DNA of 39,730 nucleotides from Spirochaetaceae bacterium (GCA_007694005.1 RECN01000068.1:1-39730), one strand, 5' to 3'. Positions 15,247-24,867 are shown, numbered from the stretch's first letter. Translations and numbers: made by a program. The notes: generated from the sequence alone by a model not told the origin.

Positions 15247-16572
15247 ATGGCCGGCGATAAGGGACGAGTACCGCCTCATAATATTGAGGCGGAGATTGCC
15301 ACGTTAGGTGCGCTTATGCTCGACAAGGACGCGCTGAACCGCGTCCTTCCCCACATCCGGTCGAGGGACTTCTACCGCACCGCGAACGGAAAGGTCTTCG
15401 ATGCAATCGTGGCCTTAAGCGATCGCTCTGAAGAGCCGGACCTCATTACCGTGACCGAGGAGCTTCGCAGTCAGGGGAATCTTGACGCCATTGGCGGAGC
15501 CGCGTATATCGCGAGTCTCACATCTGCCGTCCCGACCGCCGCCAACGTTGAGTATTACGCCCGTATCGTTCGCGACACGAGTGTTCGACGACGTCTGCTG
15601 CGTGTCTCCGAAGGCCTCAACAGCAACGCGTACGACGAGCGGCAGGAAACCCGCTACATTATTGAGGAAGCGGAACGGGAAATCTTCGAGATCACCGACG
15701 AGAACCAGACCGAAGGCTTCAAACCTGCGCGCGAAATCGTCAATCGCACCATCGACGCGATAGAACGTCTGTATTACTCGAAGGACAGTTACACGGGAAT
15801 ACCGAGCGGATTCCCTGATCTCGACAAGATGACCAGCGGTTTCCAGAACAGCGAGTTCATCGTCGTCGGTGCCCGGCCGTCCATGGGTAAGACAGCGTTT
15901 GCGCTGAGTGTCGCTGCAAATATAGCGGTCAAGGACAAGATACCAGTCGGGTTTTTTACGCTTGAGATGAGCGATATGGCGGTTATGCAGCGACTCGTTT
16001 CGAGTGAAGCGCGCATCGGAAGCCACATCCTCCGGACAGGAATGCTCAAGCCCGCCGACTTCGCACACCTTGTCGACGCGGCGGGGATGCTCTACGACGC
16101 CCCCTTATTCATTACCGATACGCCAAACATGAAGCTGCTCGATCTGCGCGCCCAGGCACGAAGAATGAAGCAGCAGGCTGACGTGAAGATCATCTTCATT
16201 GACTACATCACGCTTGTTTCGTCGGAAAATCGGGATCTGCCACGACACGAGCAGATCGCTGAGATCTCCCGAAGCCTCAAAGCTCTCGCACGAGAGCTCA
16301 ACATTCCGATCGTCGCGCTGAGTCAGGTCAGCCGCGATTCGGAGGGCAAACGGCCGACTCTCGCAAACATTCGTGAGAGCGGTTCGATCGAGCAGGATGC
16401 CGACGTGGTCATGTTTCTCCACCGAGCCCGTTCGGATGACGAGAACGATGCGGTGATAGAAACCGAACTCATTGTGGCCAAACAGCGAAACGGCCCCATC
16501 GGCACCATAAAAATCGCTTTTGTGCCAAAGTATACGCGGTTTGAGTCTCTCGCTGGAAACAGTGCACACTAA
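15247..16572 (+). CDS. dnaB: Replicative DNA helicase DnaB
   Basis: A 441-residue hexameric 5'-3' helicase of the replication fork. The N-terminal domain begins with PPHNIEAEIATLGALMLD and the RecA-like domain carries Walker A GARPSMGKTAFAL (from about residue 208). Then come EMSDMAVMQRLV, the DIDYITLV-like Walker B (seen as IFIDYITLVS) and ALSQVSRDSE, then GSIEQDADVV. Full length, no intein. It is the last core gene of the operon, 18 bases after rplI. Confidence 0.97.
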   Translation: MAGDKGRVPPHNIEAEIATLGALMLDKDALNRVLPHIRSRDFYRTANGKVFDAIVALSDRSEEPDLITVTEELRSQGNLDAIGGAAYIASLTSAVPTAANVEYYARIVRDTSVRRRLLRVSEGLNSNAYDERQETRYIIEEAEREIFEITDENQTEGFKPAREIVNRTIDAIERLYYSKDSYTGIPSGFPDLDKMTSGFQNSEFIVVGARPSMGKTAFALSVAANIAVKDKIPVGFFTLEMSDMAVMQRLVSSEARIGSHILRTGMLKPADFAHLVDAAGMLYDAPLFITDTPNMKLLDLRAQARRMKQQADVKIIFIDYITLVSSENRDLPRHEQIAEISRSLKALARELNIPIVALSQVSRDSEGKRPTLANIRESGSIEQDADVVMFLHRARSDDENDAVIETELIVAKQRNGPIGTIKIAFVPKYTRFESLAGNSAH

Positions 16573-16589
16573 AGGCAGGAGAAGCTTGT

Positions 16590-16877
16590 ATGGCTATCGA
16601 CGACTATTATGATTTTTCCGACCTAAAGAACGACACCGAACGCCTGGTTTTCGAGGAACTCGACAGGCAGCTGGCTGAAGCGGGGCCGGACGTGCCCCGG
16701 ACACAGGAATGTGTCCTCGACATGGCAGCGTACGCCCTGAATCACGCCCGCCCTTTGTACCGGGTAAACCTGATCGGGCGACTTTACGCGCTTTCGAGTA
16801 CCGAAGTACGCGATCGCGAAGTACAATCAGCGGTGGCCGAAGCTATACAGCGCGTCACCGAAAATCCGCCTCGCTGA
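16590..16877 (+). CDS. ComFB-like small protein
   Basis: A 95-residue protein starting 17 bases after dnaB with AGGAG 8 bases before ATG 16590. The segment ECVLDMAAYALNHARPLYRV (residues 40-59) matches the hallmark of the late-competence ComFB family, in which a Cys-containing turn precedes D-x-x-A-x-ALN-x-x-x-P-x-Y. Only one cysteine (Cys41) is kept, so the zinc-type cluster of some members is absent. In cyanobacteria ComFB-like proteins bind cyclic di-nucleotides; whether this one does is unknown. Confidence 0.75.
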   Translation: MAIDDYYDFSDLKNDTERLVFEELDRQLAEAGPDVPRTQECVLDMAAYALNHARPLYRVNLIGRLYALSSTEVRDREVQSAVAEAIQRVTENPPR

Positions 16878-16881
16878 CCGT

Positions 16882-16911
16882 TTCGACGCCGCGCACGGTC
16901 TGGCCGTCGAA
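16882..16911. terminator. Inverted repeat between convergent genes
   Basis: TTCGACG (16882-16888) and CGTCGAA (16905-16911) can pair around a 16-base GC-rich loop in the gap between the ComFB-like gene and the propeller gene. No T-run is present on either strand, so it is at best a weak bidirectional terminator. Confidence 0.3.
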
Positions 16912-19302
16912 TCAGTTTCGTGGTCCGAGTGTGCGCAGGACTGACTCAAACTCAGCCTGAATTCCGCTGCCGTAACGGGGAGCCGTGAGGGGAAGCTCTA
17001 TTCGCGCATCCGCTATTGCAACCCGGGTATCGGGATCTGCGAAGCGCAGCAGATCTTCAACCGCGACTCCGTCCGCGGCAAAGAACCCACCGTTGGAACC
17101 GAGGGCCAGCCAGCGCGTATCCTCGAAGAGATACACGTCGGCAAGAAGCTGCTCGGTCACCTGGTCCCAGATACTGACCGTTCCGTTTGCGTTCACACTG
17201 AGTATCTTCTGTTGCCCCAGCGTCAGGCGGCGGGGGAGGTGTGCGGTCTGGGGCAGGAAGCGAACATCTCCGCCATCCCAGACTGCGATTCCGTCGTAGC
17301 CGGCCGCAACGTACACGGCACCGGTGAGCGGATCGACAACGAGATCCGCATCAACGTCCTCGACAGGCAGGCGGAATATCGTTTCCGAGCGATTCAGGTT
17401 CCTGCCGCTGAGGCGCTCGAGGCTCGTTACCGTCGTCCCGTTGGAACGCTCGAGCCCAAGCACATACACCGCCCCCCGGCGTGGATCTGCGACGACGCGG
17501 AAGGCGAAAAACAGGCGCGTTTGCAGAGATACGGTTTCACCCGTTCGTGGGTCTACTCGAACAAGCGCACTCGTCGAGGCCCCGGCGGTGTTTCGGCCGA
17601 CAACAAGCAGATCCTCACGGGCGAAAGCCGCAGTCCACGCATTCGCAACGCGCCGCGACTGCAGGAGCGCAAGCGAAACAGGGTGGCGCTCCTCGATGGT
17701 TCCATCCGAATACAGGATGGTCAGGCCGCGATCCGTTGAGCTTACCTGACGGACACTGAGATTCTCGCTTTCGCGGGGGTTCGGGACGTCCTCCATAATA
17801 CCGTCGGCGGTGAGGCGCTGTAGAAGTCCCGCTGATGAACCCCACAGGAGAAAGTCACCATCAAGGAGCGGAACGAGGGTTCCGTTTTGGTCAGGTGCGT
17901 CTGGCCACGGATCATTGAGCAGCTCCGTTACATCTATGTTTTGCGCGACACCGATTGTCGAAACGGCCCTCGGGAGCACGGGGTCGTCGAAACGACTCGT
18001 TCGCAGTAAGGAAAGCTCCGGGCGGGACTCCTGGAGGCTTACCGACCGCTCGAAGATCCGGTCGCCCTGCCTGCCGTAGAGACCGGGAATGCGGCTGACC
18101 GTACCATCGGGCTCGGTAACGGTAATTTCCGGACCCTGTGCACCATTCCCGTTGTTATCAGAAGAAGACATGCGCTCCGATACGCGTTCGCTCGACCGAA
18201 TTACGCGCGATCCCCGGAAAAAATCCGAATAGACGCTTGTACCGAAGCTGTCTGCCGAGACGAGCATGCGATTTGTCGCCAGCTGGACTGATCGGATTGG
18301 TCGAAGGATGTTGCGACCGAACACTTCGAGGGCGTCGTCGTCTACGATCGCGAGTCGTCCGCCCGGTCCGCCGGTATGTAAGGTCTGGTTGAACGACAAT
18401 ACCGCCGTGCTGTCAAGGATGTGGTCCCCGGTGATTTCGGCGCTCAGGCCGAGGGTGTTTCCGGAGAAATGGTAACGGCTGATCATTCGTGAACCCATGG
18501 CACCGGAAAGCACGATAATGGACCCTGTCCGCGGATCGACCGAAATGTCGCGGATCTGCGTGTGGTCCCGGGACGTGACGATCGAACCGTTCACGATATC
18601 TATAACTATGAGCTGGCTCCCGCGCTGTGCAATCGCGAACCTGCGATTCTGCAGGATTCGAAGGCGCTGCAGACCGCTTACGGTTGTGGCGCTTTGCAGT
18701 GTCCGGCCATCAGAGAGCGACGTGTAAACAATGCGTCCGTTTGACGGTGCATAGGTCATGATGTTCGCTTCACTCGCGCCTATGGTGAAATATCCTGCGA
18801 TACCGGTCTGTACACCGACGATCTGTTCCTCTTCCCAGGTATCGGTGCTCAGGGTTATAACGCTCGGGACACCGGTACGTGTATAGACCAGCCAGGTCCC
18901 CTGCGGGCTGAAACCGAAGGAAAGCGGTCGACTGCTCAGATCGCGGGCAAAGATCTCTGAAGGTTCTGTCCAGTCCCAGACCGCAAGCCGGTATCCGGTA
19001 CCCGTTCGTGTCAGAACCGCGACTTCTGTCGCCGCAGGGTGTACAGAAACGGCTTCGACAGGGAAGTGAGAAACCTGAAGGTTGCGAAGCGGTTCAAGAC
19101 TGCGGTCGTCCCAGAGCCGTATCGAGCCATCCGATCCGGCACTGACCATGACACTATGGGCCTCAGACCAGACAAGCGCATCGACCTGTCCGGTATGACT
19201 GGTATTCACAATGAGCTGCGGGTGCTGGCCTGATACGACAGCCGTCGTCAGCACGAAGATACCGATGAAGGCTGCTACTGTTTTGCTGCGATTGATGTTC
19301 AT
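16912..19302 (-). CDS. Exported beta-propeller (WD40-like) protein
   Basis: A 796-residue protein. ATG 19302 is chosen because longer starts run into rseP and because the protein then begins with a signal peptide (MNINRSKTVAAFIGIF, cleavage near VVSG). The rest is propeller-like: a clear WD repeat at about residues 35-70 (VSAGSDGSIRLWDD), a second clear one near the C-terminus (SVNANGTVSIWDQ), and many degenerate blades between. Near the end, LALGSNGGFFAADG resembles the closing motif of WD40 proteins that often carry a caspase-like domain, but no such domain is here. No catalytic motif is visible. It would lie in the periplasm or outside. It follows rseP by 28 bases as the last gene of that operon. 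Confidence 0.75.
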   Translation of the reverse strand: MNINRSKTVAAFIGIFVLTTAVVSGQHPQLIVNTSHTGQVDALVWSEAHSVMVSAGSDGSIRLWDDRSLEPLRNLQVSHFPVEAVSVHPAATEVAVLTRTGTGYRLAVWDWTEPSEIFARDLSSRPLSFGFSPQGTWLVYTRTGVPSVITLSTDTWEEEQIVGVQTGIAGYFTIGASEANIMTYAPSNGRIVYTSLSDGRTLQSATTVSGLQRLRILQNRRFAIAQRGSQLIVIDIVNGSIVTSRDHTQIRDISVDPRTGSIIVLSGAMGSRMISRYHFSGNTLGLSAEITGDHILDSTAVLSFNQTLHTGGPGGRLAIVDDDALEVFGRNILRPIRSVQLATNRMLVSADSFGTSVYSDFFRGSRVIRSSERVSERMSSSDNNGNGAQGPEITVTEPDGTVSRIPGLYGRQGDRIFERSVSLQESRPELSLLRTSRFDDPVLPRAVSTIGVAQNIDVTELLNDPWPDAPDQNGTLVPLLDGDFLLWGSSAGLLQRLTADGIMEDVPNPRESENLSVRQVSSTDRGLTILYSDGTIEERHPVSLALLQSRRVANAWTAAFAREDLLVVGRNTAGASTSALVRVDPRTGETVSLQTRLFFAFRVVADPRRGAVYVLGLERSNGTTVTSLERLSGRNLNRSETIFRLPVEDVDADLVVDPLTGAVYVAAGYDGIAVWDGGDVRFLPQTAHLPRRLTLGQQKILSVNANGTVSIWDQVTEQLLADVYLFEDTRWLALGSNGGFFAADGVAVEDLLRFADPDTRVAIADARIELPLTAPRYGSGIQAEFESVLRTLGPRN

Positions 19303-19330
19303 TTCTGCACGTACCTCGTTCGGTGTATGG

Positions 19331-20689
19331 TCAGTTGCCCGTAAAGAATAGTATATCAGTGGTGACCGCAAAAACGATAAGAATCAGGACAATTATCGCA
19401 CCGACGGTCTGGTATCTACTGATCGTAACGGCCGACAGGGGTTTACGGCGTATTCCTTCGTAGGCGTTAATCAGTATCTGACCTCCGTCAAATACCGGTA
19501 CCGGGAGCAGATTCATGAAACCGAGAATGACACTCAGAAGGCTGAGAAAGTTGAAGAACGATGATATTCCGGCCCCGAAACCCGCCTGAAACCCCTGACT
19601 TGCCACTTCACCGGTAAAAAACACGATTCGTGCCGGGCCTGCCACTGCCTGTGTCAGGTCGACGCCACGAAAGAGCGTTCCCAGGCCACGGACGGTCATG
19701 ACTACCACCCCGGCGGCCTCTGAGGTTCCTTTCTGAAGCGCGGCTATCGGTCCGAGCCCCGGGGTCCGGGCGCTGACACTCGCGAACACGACTCCAACGG
19801 TACGTCGTCCGGTGTCCGCGGTATCGGGTGCGATGTTTGTCTCGAAGCGTTCGCCACCGCGTTCGTAGACGACCCGAAGATTCGAACCTGCCTGCTGAAC
19901 GCGATTGCTGAAGGCTATGCTGTGTGGAATCTCAACTCCCGACGCTTCCCGGATTATGTCTCCTGCCTGAAGACCCGCAACCGCGGCCGGTCCATCCACC
20001 GAAGCGATGACCGGGTCAATCCACGGATATATACCAAGGCGTCCCCCTCCCGTCTGCCTGTCAAGCGCGGGGGTAACAGTCAGGTTTCGTTCATCGCCGT
20101 TCCTCATGACCGTAAGCGAGAGCTCACGGTCGGCCGATGCGGCTACAATCTGCTGTATGTCGCGAAAATAGGGAGTAGGGTCGCCGTTTATGACGATAAT
20201 GCGGTCTCCCGTCTGCATGCCGGCCTCATCAGCACGGGATACTGTCTGCGAACCTGCCTGAGGAAAATCTGTTTCAAGGATGATCCTGTTCTCGAATGTC
20301 TCGAATGAGAATCCGGTAAACCAGATTGCCGAGAGAACAAGGACGGCAAATATCCCGTTCGCCAGAGGACCTGCGAACAGAATCGCAATCCGCCTCGGTA
20401 CTGAGGCTCCGTAGAAGGTCCCCGCGTCCCGGGGGATCTCACTCGCCCGCTCATGTACCGCTTTCTGAAACGACTCTTCGCCTTTCATTTTACAGTAGCC
20501 ACCGAGCGGAAACATGCTCAGACGGTACTCGGTTCCCCGCCACGAGAACGAGGCCAGGGGCCGTCCCCATCCGAGCGAAAAGGCTTCAACCTCTACGCCG
20601 AGGGTTTTTGCCGCGATGAGGTGCCCTGCTTCGTGTACGAAGACGACAAGGCCGAGGCCGAGAAGACCGAAAAGGATGATCAGAAACAT
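19331..20689 (-). CDS. rseP: Site-2 protease RseP (RIP metalloprotease)
   Basis: A 452-residue membrane zinc protease. The zinc motif HEAGH is at residues 19-23 in the first helix, followed by FSLGWGRPL and SMFPLGGYCKM. Two PDZ-like regions occupy roughly residues 115-290 (GDRIIVINGDPTPYFRDIQQ and LQAGDIIREASGVEI). The second catalytic segment NLLPVPVFDGGQ is near residue 395. It cuts membrane-bound anti-sigma factors and leftover signal peptides. It lies 12 bases after cdsA; dxr, often found between them, is absent. Confidence 0.95.
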   Translation of the reverse strand: MFLIILFGLLGLGLVVFVHEAGHLIAAKTLGVEVEAFSLGWGRPLASFSWRGTEYRLSMFPLGGYCKMKGEESFQKAVHERASEIPRDAGTFYGASVPRRIAILFAGPLANGIFAVLVLSAIWFTGFSFETFENRIILETDFPQAGSQTVSRADEAGMQTGDRIIVINGDPTPYFRDIQQIVAASADRELSLTVMRNGDERNLTVTPALDRQTGGGRLGIYPWIDPVIASVDGPAAVAGLQAGDIIREASGVEIPHSIAFSNRVQQAGSNLRVVYERGGERFETNIAPDTADTGRRTVGVVFASVSARTPGLGPIAALQKGTSEAAGVVVMTVRGLGTLFRGVDLTQAVAGPARIVFFTGEVASQGFQAGFGAGISSFFNFLSLLSVILGFMNLLPVPVFDGGQILINAYEGIRRKPLSAVTISRYQTVGAIIVLILIVFAVTTDILFFTGN

Positions 20690-20701
20690 AGGAGGTACCT
20701 C

Positions 20702-21571
20702 TTACACGAGAAACAGTGCTGCATACAGGTAAAAGTACACAGGAGCAGCGAAGATAGGCGAGTCAATTGAGTCAAGTATACCCCCGCGACCCGGAATAAT
20801 GCTTCCGGAATCCTTGACGGTGGCCGAGCGCTTCATGCCGCTCTCTATGAGATCACCAAAAATGGTAGCGAATCCGATGGCAAATCCGAGGACAATCGAG
20901 CGCCAGACCGAACCGGGGAAGAGGTCAGGATACAGGTTCTGTGCCACTGCCAGTATCACCGGTGAAGTTACCAGGCCGCCTACGAAGCCGGGAATACTCT
21001 TGTTCGGGCTGATTGGTACCACACCACCTTTGCCACGTCCGAAGAGTCTGCCGAACACGTAGGCCAGAGAGTCGTTCAGGAATACTGCAGCGAGAAAGAC
21101 GAGAATGAGTGTTGCTGCGCCGTCGAGTGCATACATGAAGACGATGTAGCTGATAAAAAAACCGGGGTAGACCAGGACCATGGTATGCATCTTTATGCTG
21201 GGTATGATCCCCGCGAAGCTTTCACTATTGCGCCGAAACACCTGTGCGGAGAGAAGAAGGCTCAATACGGTGATTGCCAACAGGCCGATGTACGGTTCTC
21301 GGATGACTCCACTTACCTGTAGATATGCGGTCAGTGGAAGGGTCAGTCCCACCAGTGGAATCGTAAGTCTGCTTCCGGCATATCGTGCCGAGGACTCACC
21401 AAACAGAACTGAGGACTCGAAACTCGCGAGTACGGTCGTCAGCGCAATGAGCAGACTGAAGAGCGGAAAGTACGGTTCCTGTACGAGCAGAACGGATATC
21501 GCGATCGCAGGCAGCGCGAGTACAAACAGCAGAACGCGTATGACAACGTTGCTTAAGGGTCTTCGGTTCAT
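20702..21571 (-). CDS. cdsA: Phosphatidate cytidylyltransferase
   Basis: A 289-residue inner-membrane enzyme making CDP-diacylglycerol from phosphatidate and CTP. About eight hydrophobic helices are present. The C-terminal signature is recognisable as SGMKRSATVKDSGSIIPGRG, then GILDSIDS. Two common signature residues differ: GHGG is GRGG and the usual Asp-Arg is Asp-Ser. The ATG overlaps the uppS stop by one base (TGATG), so translation is coupled. Part of the rpsB-tsf-frr-uppS-cdsA-rseP operon. Confidence 0.93.
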   Translation of the reverse strand: MNRRPLSNVVIRVLLFVLALPAIAISVLLVQEPYFPLFSLLIALTTVLASFESSVLFGESSARYAGSRLTIPLVGLTLPLTAYLQVSGVIREPYIGLLAITVLSLLLSAQVFRRNSESFAGIIPSIKMHTMVLVYPGFFISYIVFMYALDGAATLILVFLAAVFLNDSLAYVFGRLFGRGKGGVVPISPNKSIPGFVGGLVTSPVILAVAQNLYPDLFPGSVWRSIVLGFAIGFATIFGDLIESGMKRSATVKDSGSIIPGRGGILDSIDSPIFAAPVYFYLYAALFLV

Positions 21572-22299
21572 CAGGAGTCCCCTCCGAACGTACGTGTCCG
21601 TCTCTGATATTCTTTTAATGCGGTCATAAAGTGTGCTTCCGTCCAGTCAGGCCAGAGGGTATCCATGAATACCAGCTCGGCGTAGGCCGCCTGCCAGATA
21701 AAAAAATTACTGAGCCTGTACCGGTTACCGGTGCGGATCACCATATCCAGCGGTGGTAGCTCCGGCTGGTCAAAATGGGCTTCAAGAAGGTCTGCTTCAG
21801 GCCGGCTGCTGCCGTCCCAGCTCCCGTCCGCGTACATGCGGTGCACAGCCGACAGGATCTCGTAGCGACCACCGTAGTTGATTGCGAGATTGCATACGAT
21901 GCGCGAATGCTCGCGCGTATCTTCAACGGTCTGGCGGATATCGTTCTGTACTTCCTCGGGAAGGCCCGCAATGTCTCCGGAATGTACGACACGAACCCCG
22001 TACTCGCGATAGAAGTCATACTCATCACGAAGGTGCCGGACGAGGTTCAGGAGAAATTTGACCTCGCGTTTCCCGCGTTGCCAGTTTTCGGTAGAGAAGG
22101 TGTACAGAGACAGGTATCGGACTCCCGTCTGCGCCGCGGCCCGAACAGCCGCCTTTGCCGCATTCAGGCCTTCTTCATGGCCTTTGGTGGCGGCAAGACC
22201 CTGCCGCTTTGCCCAGCGTCTGTTTCCGTCCATGATTATTCCGACGTGGGACGGTACGTCTGCAGCCGCTTCCGAGGGTGCCATCTCGTTATGCGCCAT
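21571..22299 (-). CDS. uppS: Undecaprenyl pyrophosphate synthase (isoprenyl transferase)
   Basis: A 242-residue cis-prenyltransferase that builds the C55 lipid carrier for cell wall synthesis. The catalytic Asp24 lies in HVGIIMDGNRRWAKRQGL. Also seen are YLSLYTFSTENWQR, CNLAINYGGRYEI, and VIRTGNRYRLSNFFIWQAAY. The last is normally RTGGE-x-RISNF, so the Gly-Glu pair is Asn-Arg here. Its start lies 3 bases after the frr stop; an in-frame ATG five codons later is an alternative start. Confidence 0.93.
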   Translation of the reverse strand: MAHNEMAPSEAAADVPSHVGIIMDGNRRWAKRQGLAATKGHEEGLNAAKAAVRAAAQTGVRYLSLYTFSTENWQRGKREVKFLLNLVRHLRDEYDFYREYGVRVVHSGDIAGLPEEVQNDIRQTVEDTREHSRIVCNLAINYGGRYEILSAVHRMYADGSWDGSSRPEADLLEAHFDQPELPPLDMVIRTGNRYRLSNFFIWQAAYAELVFMDTLWPDWTEAHFMTALKEYQRRTRTFGGDS

Positions 22300-22302
22300 T
22301 CC

Positions 22303-22857
22303 TCAGATCTCGAGGATCTCCTGCTCCTTCGCCTCAAGAACATCGTTAATGGTTTTCACGTAGGTGTCGGCGAGTTTCTGTACCTCGTCTTCGTAGCGTT
22401 TCTGCTCGTCTTCAGAGATGTCGCCGTCTTTCTGCATTTTCTTCAGCTCGTCGTTCGCGTCCCGGCGTATGTTGCGAAGCGCGACGCGGCCCTGTTCCGC
22501 TTTTTCCTTTGCCAGTTTCACGTATTCCTTGCGGCGGTCTTCGGTCAACGGAGGAATATTCAGGCGAATCACTTTGCCGTCATTACTCGGATTCAGAGAC
22601 AGTTCCGATTTCTGAATGGCCTTCTCAATCTCGCCTATGATGGCTTTGTCCCAGGGCTGAATCACCACCAGTCGTGCCTCGGGCACGCTGATGGTGGCAA
22701 CCTGATTGAGCGGGGTCGGATTCCCGTAGTACTCCACCTTGATCCTGTCGAACAGCGATGCGCTTGCACGCCCGGTCCGAATTTCGTTGAGATCTTCAGT
22801 TGCCGCTTCGATGGTTTTTTTCATCCGGCTTTCGGTTTCCTTGACCACTCGTTCCAT
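22303..22857 (-). CDS. frr: Ribosome recycling factor
   Basis: A 184-residue factor that splits post-termination ribosomes with EF-G. It shows the RRF pattern throughout: [56 protein letters not shown], and [10 protein letters not shown] near the end. Standard length. Start and tsf stop are separated by 3 bases, with GGAG inside the end of tsf. Confidence 0.97.
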   Translation of the reverse strand: MERVVKETESRMKKTIEAATEDLNEIRTGRASASLFDRIKVEYYGNPTPLNQVATISVPEARLVVIQPWDKAIIGEIEKAIQKSELSLNPSNDGKVIRLNIPPLTEDRRKEYVKLAKEKAEQGRVALRNIRRDANDELKKMQKDGDISEDEQKRYEDEVQKLADTYVKTINDVLEAKEQEILEI

Positions 22858-22860
22858 GAT

Positions 22861-23709
22861 TTACTCCGTTTCCTGTCCGACGCGGAAGTAGCGGTAGTCG
22901 CTTATGCGTACCGATCCGCCTGCTTCTTTGCCTATGGCATCGGCCACCGCGGCGACCGACTTCTTGTCATCCTTGACGAAGGGCTGATCGACGAGGCAGA
23001 CCTCGGCGAGATGCTTTTTCATTTTGCCCTTGATGATGCCCTGCATGACGTGTTCCGGCTTGTCGAGGTTCTCTGCCTGCTTCTTGAAAATGCTTTCCTG
23101 CTCCTCGAGATACGCGGCATCGACGGTCTCAACCGACAGGAAAGTCGGGTTGAAGGCTGCAACGTGCAGGGCGCAGTCAAATGCAAACTGCTTCACCGAT
23201 GCGTGCTCCTTCATGGCCGCACTGTCGAGAGACAATTTCAAGAGAACACCGATCGATCCACCATCACCGTGTATGTAGTCGGCGACGAGTTCATTTTCGG
23301 CGACCTCAACGAGGGAAATCCGGCGAAGCGTCATGTTTTCCTTGATTGTGGAAATTGCTTCTTTCACCTTGTCTTCGATCTTTTCGTCGGATTCCGCGAC
23401 ACCACGTGCAACGACGTCTTCTGCGATGCTGTTACCGAGCGCGATGAAACTCTCGTTCCGGGCAACGAAGTCTGTTTCGCACGCCATTTCGATGATAGCC
23501 GCACGTGAATCACCGACACAGGTGAATATCCGACCCTCGTTGGTCGCTCGACCTTCGCGCTTCGCAGCGGCAGCAAGTCCGAGTTCCTTGAGGATCTTTT
23601 CCGCCTTCTGAAAATCGCCGTCGGCCTCTACGAGGGCTTTCTTGCAATCCATCATTCCTGCTCCGGTCTTATCCCGGAGCTTTTTCACTAAATCTGCGCT
23701 AATTGCCAC
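22861..23709 (-). CDS. tsf: Elongation factor Ts
   Basis: A 282-residue nucleotide exchange factor for EF-Tu. The N-terminal UBA-like part has LVKKLRDKTGAGMMDCKKAL, and ETDFVARNESF marks the core; the C-terminal part ends SVAAVADAIGKEAGG. The start codon is GTG (23707-23709 on the reverse strand) with GGAG 7 bases before. It follows rpsB by 30 bases, the usual pairing. Confidence 0.97.
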   Translation of the reverse strand: MAISADLVKKLRDKTGAGMMDCKKALVEADGDFQKAEKILKELGLAAAAKREGRATNEGRIFTCVGDSRAAIIEMACETDFVARNESFIALGNSIAEDVVARGVAESDEKIEDKVKEAISTIKENMTLRRISLVEVAENELVADYIHGDGGSIGVLLKLSLDSAAMKEHASVKQFAFDCALHVAAFNPTFLSVETVDAAYLEEQESIFKKQAENLDKPEHVMQGIIKGKMKKHLAEVCLVDQPFVKDDKKSVAAVADAIGKEAGGSVRISDYRYFRVGQETE

Positions 23710-23739
23710 TATATTTCTCCAAAATCCGTGTAATGAGTA

Positions 23740-24798
23740 TCAGTCTTCGCCGTACAGCCGTTCTTCGTCGATGCCGGCTTCGTCTGCTACACGGTCCTCG
23801 ATGAACTCCTGCTCCGGAAGACCACGCTTTTCCTCGTCTTCGCTCGGATTGTATTCCGAGTAATCCCTGTCGGTAATGACGTCTTCCTGTTTTTCTTCCT
23901 CATCCGAGGCCACAGGTTCTTCTTTCGCTGCTTCGGGCTTGGCCTCTTCGGTGGTCTCTTCGGCGACGTGTTCGGCAACAGGGCTGCTTTCTTCGCGTTC
24001 TACGCGGGGGCTCGGGCGATAGCCTTCTTCGTCTTCCCGTCCTTCGTGTATGGTGCTGTCGTCGGCTGTTGCGGTTTCGTCGTCATCCTGCATGCTCTCG
24101 ATGACTTCAAGGCCGATTTCGTTGTCAGCTTCCATTACTGCCTTGCTGATGATCTGTGTGAACAGCGTAATAGCTCTGATTGCGTCGTCGTTCCCGGGAA
24201 TGGGGTAGTCAATGCCGTCAGGATTACTGTTCGTGTCGACAACCGCAACAATGGGTATACCGCAGCGCTGGGCTTCGGCAATCGCGATTGCTTCCTTGCG
24301 GGTATCAATGACGAACATGATGCCGGGCAGATCCCGCATTTCCTTGATTCCGCCGAGGTTCTTTTCGAGCTTTGCCCGCTCTTTGTTCAGCTTGGCAACT
24401 TCTTTCTTCGTAAGGCTCTCGAAGGTGCCGTCGACTTCCATCTTGTCGATTTTCTTGAGGCGGAGAAGCGACTTCTTGATGGTCGTGAAGTTCGTGAGCA
24501 TGCCGCCGAGCCAGCGGTTATTTACATAGTACATGCCGCACTGTTCAGCTTCGCGCTGAATGGCAAGCTGAGCCTGCTTTTTGGTTCCGACGAACAGAAC
24601 CGACTTGTTCGCAAGTACGGATTGCCGTACTGCCTCATAGGCCTCCTTGATGGCGGCTATGGTTTTCTGAAGATCGATGATATGAATCCCGTTGCGCTCG
24701 GCAAAAATAAAGCGCTTCATACGCGGATCCCATCGTTTGGTCTGATGACCAAAGTGAACACCTGACTCGAGCAGGTTCTTCATTGTTACTACTGCCAA
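23740..24798 (-). CDS. rpsB: Ribosomal protein S2 with long acidic tail
   Basis: A 352-residue protein. The S2 core is residues 1-235: [53 protein letters not shown], and [20 protein letters not shown]. Residues about 236-352 are an added low-complexity tail rich in Glu, Asp, Ala and Pro, ending EERLYGED. The start codon is TTG, supported by AAGGAGGAAACA immediately before it and by the exact fit of the N-terminus to S2. First gene of the large reverse operon. Confidence 0.96.
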   Translation of the reverse strand: MAVVTMKNLLESGVHFGHQTKRWDPRMKRFIFAERNGIHIIDLQKTIAAIKEAYEAVRQSVLANKSVLFVGTKKQAQLAIQREAEQCGMYYVNNRWLGGMLTNFTTIKKSLLRLKKIDKMEVDGTFESLTKKEVAKLNKERAKLEKNLGGIKEMRDLPGIMFVIDTRKEAIAIAEAQRCGIPIVAVVDTNSNPDGIDYPIPGNDDAIRAITLFTQIISKAVMEADNEIGLEVIESMQDDDETATADDSTIHEGREDEEGYRPSPRVEREESSPVAEHVAEETTEEAKPEAAKEEPVASDEEEKQEDVITDRDYSEYNPSEDEEKRGLPEQEFIEDRVADEAGIDEERLYGED

Positions 24799-24867
24799 TG
24801 TTTCCTCCTTCGGAACACTCTCTCACATGAATCAACACATACCTGCCCGAACGAAACGACGCAGCGT

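Noticed and set aside
21775-23508. A 577-codon open frame on the forward strand
   Set aside because: It lies wholly antisense to uppS, frr and tsf, which are unmistakable, and its translation is low in family-like motifs. It is a GC-driven shadow frame.
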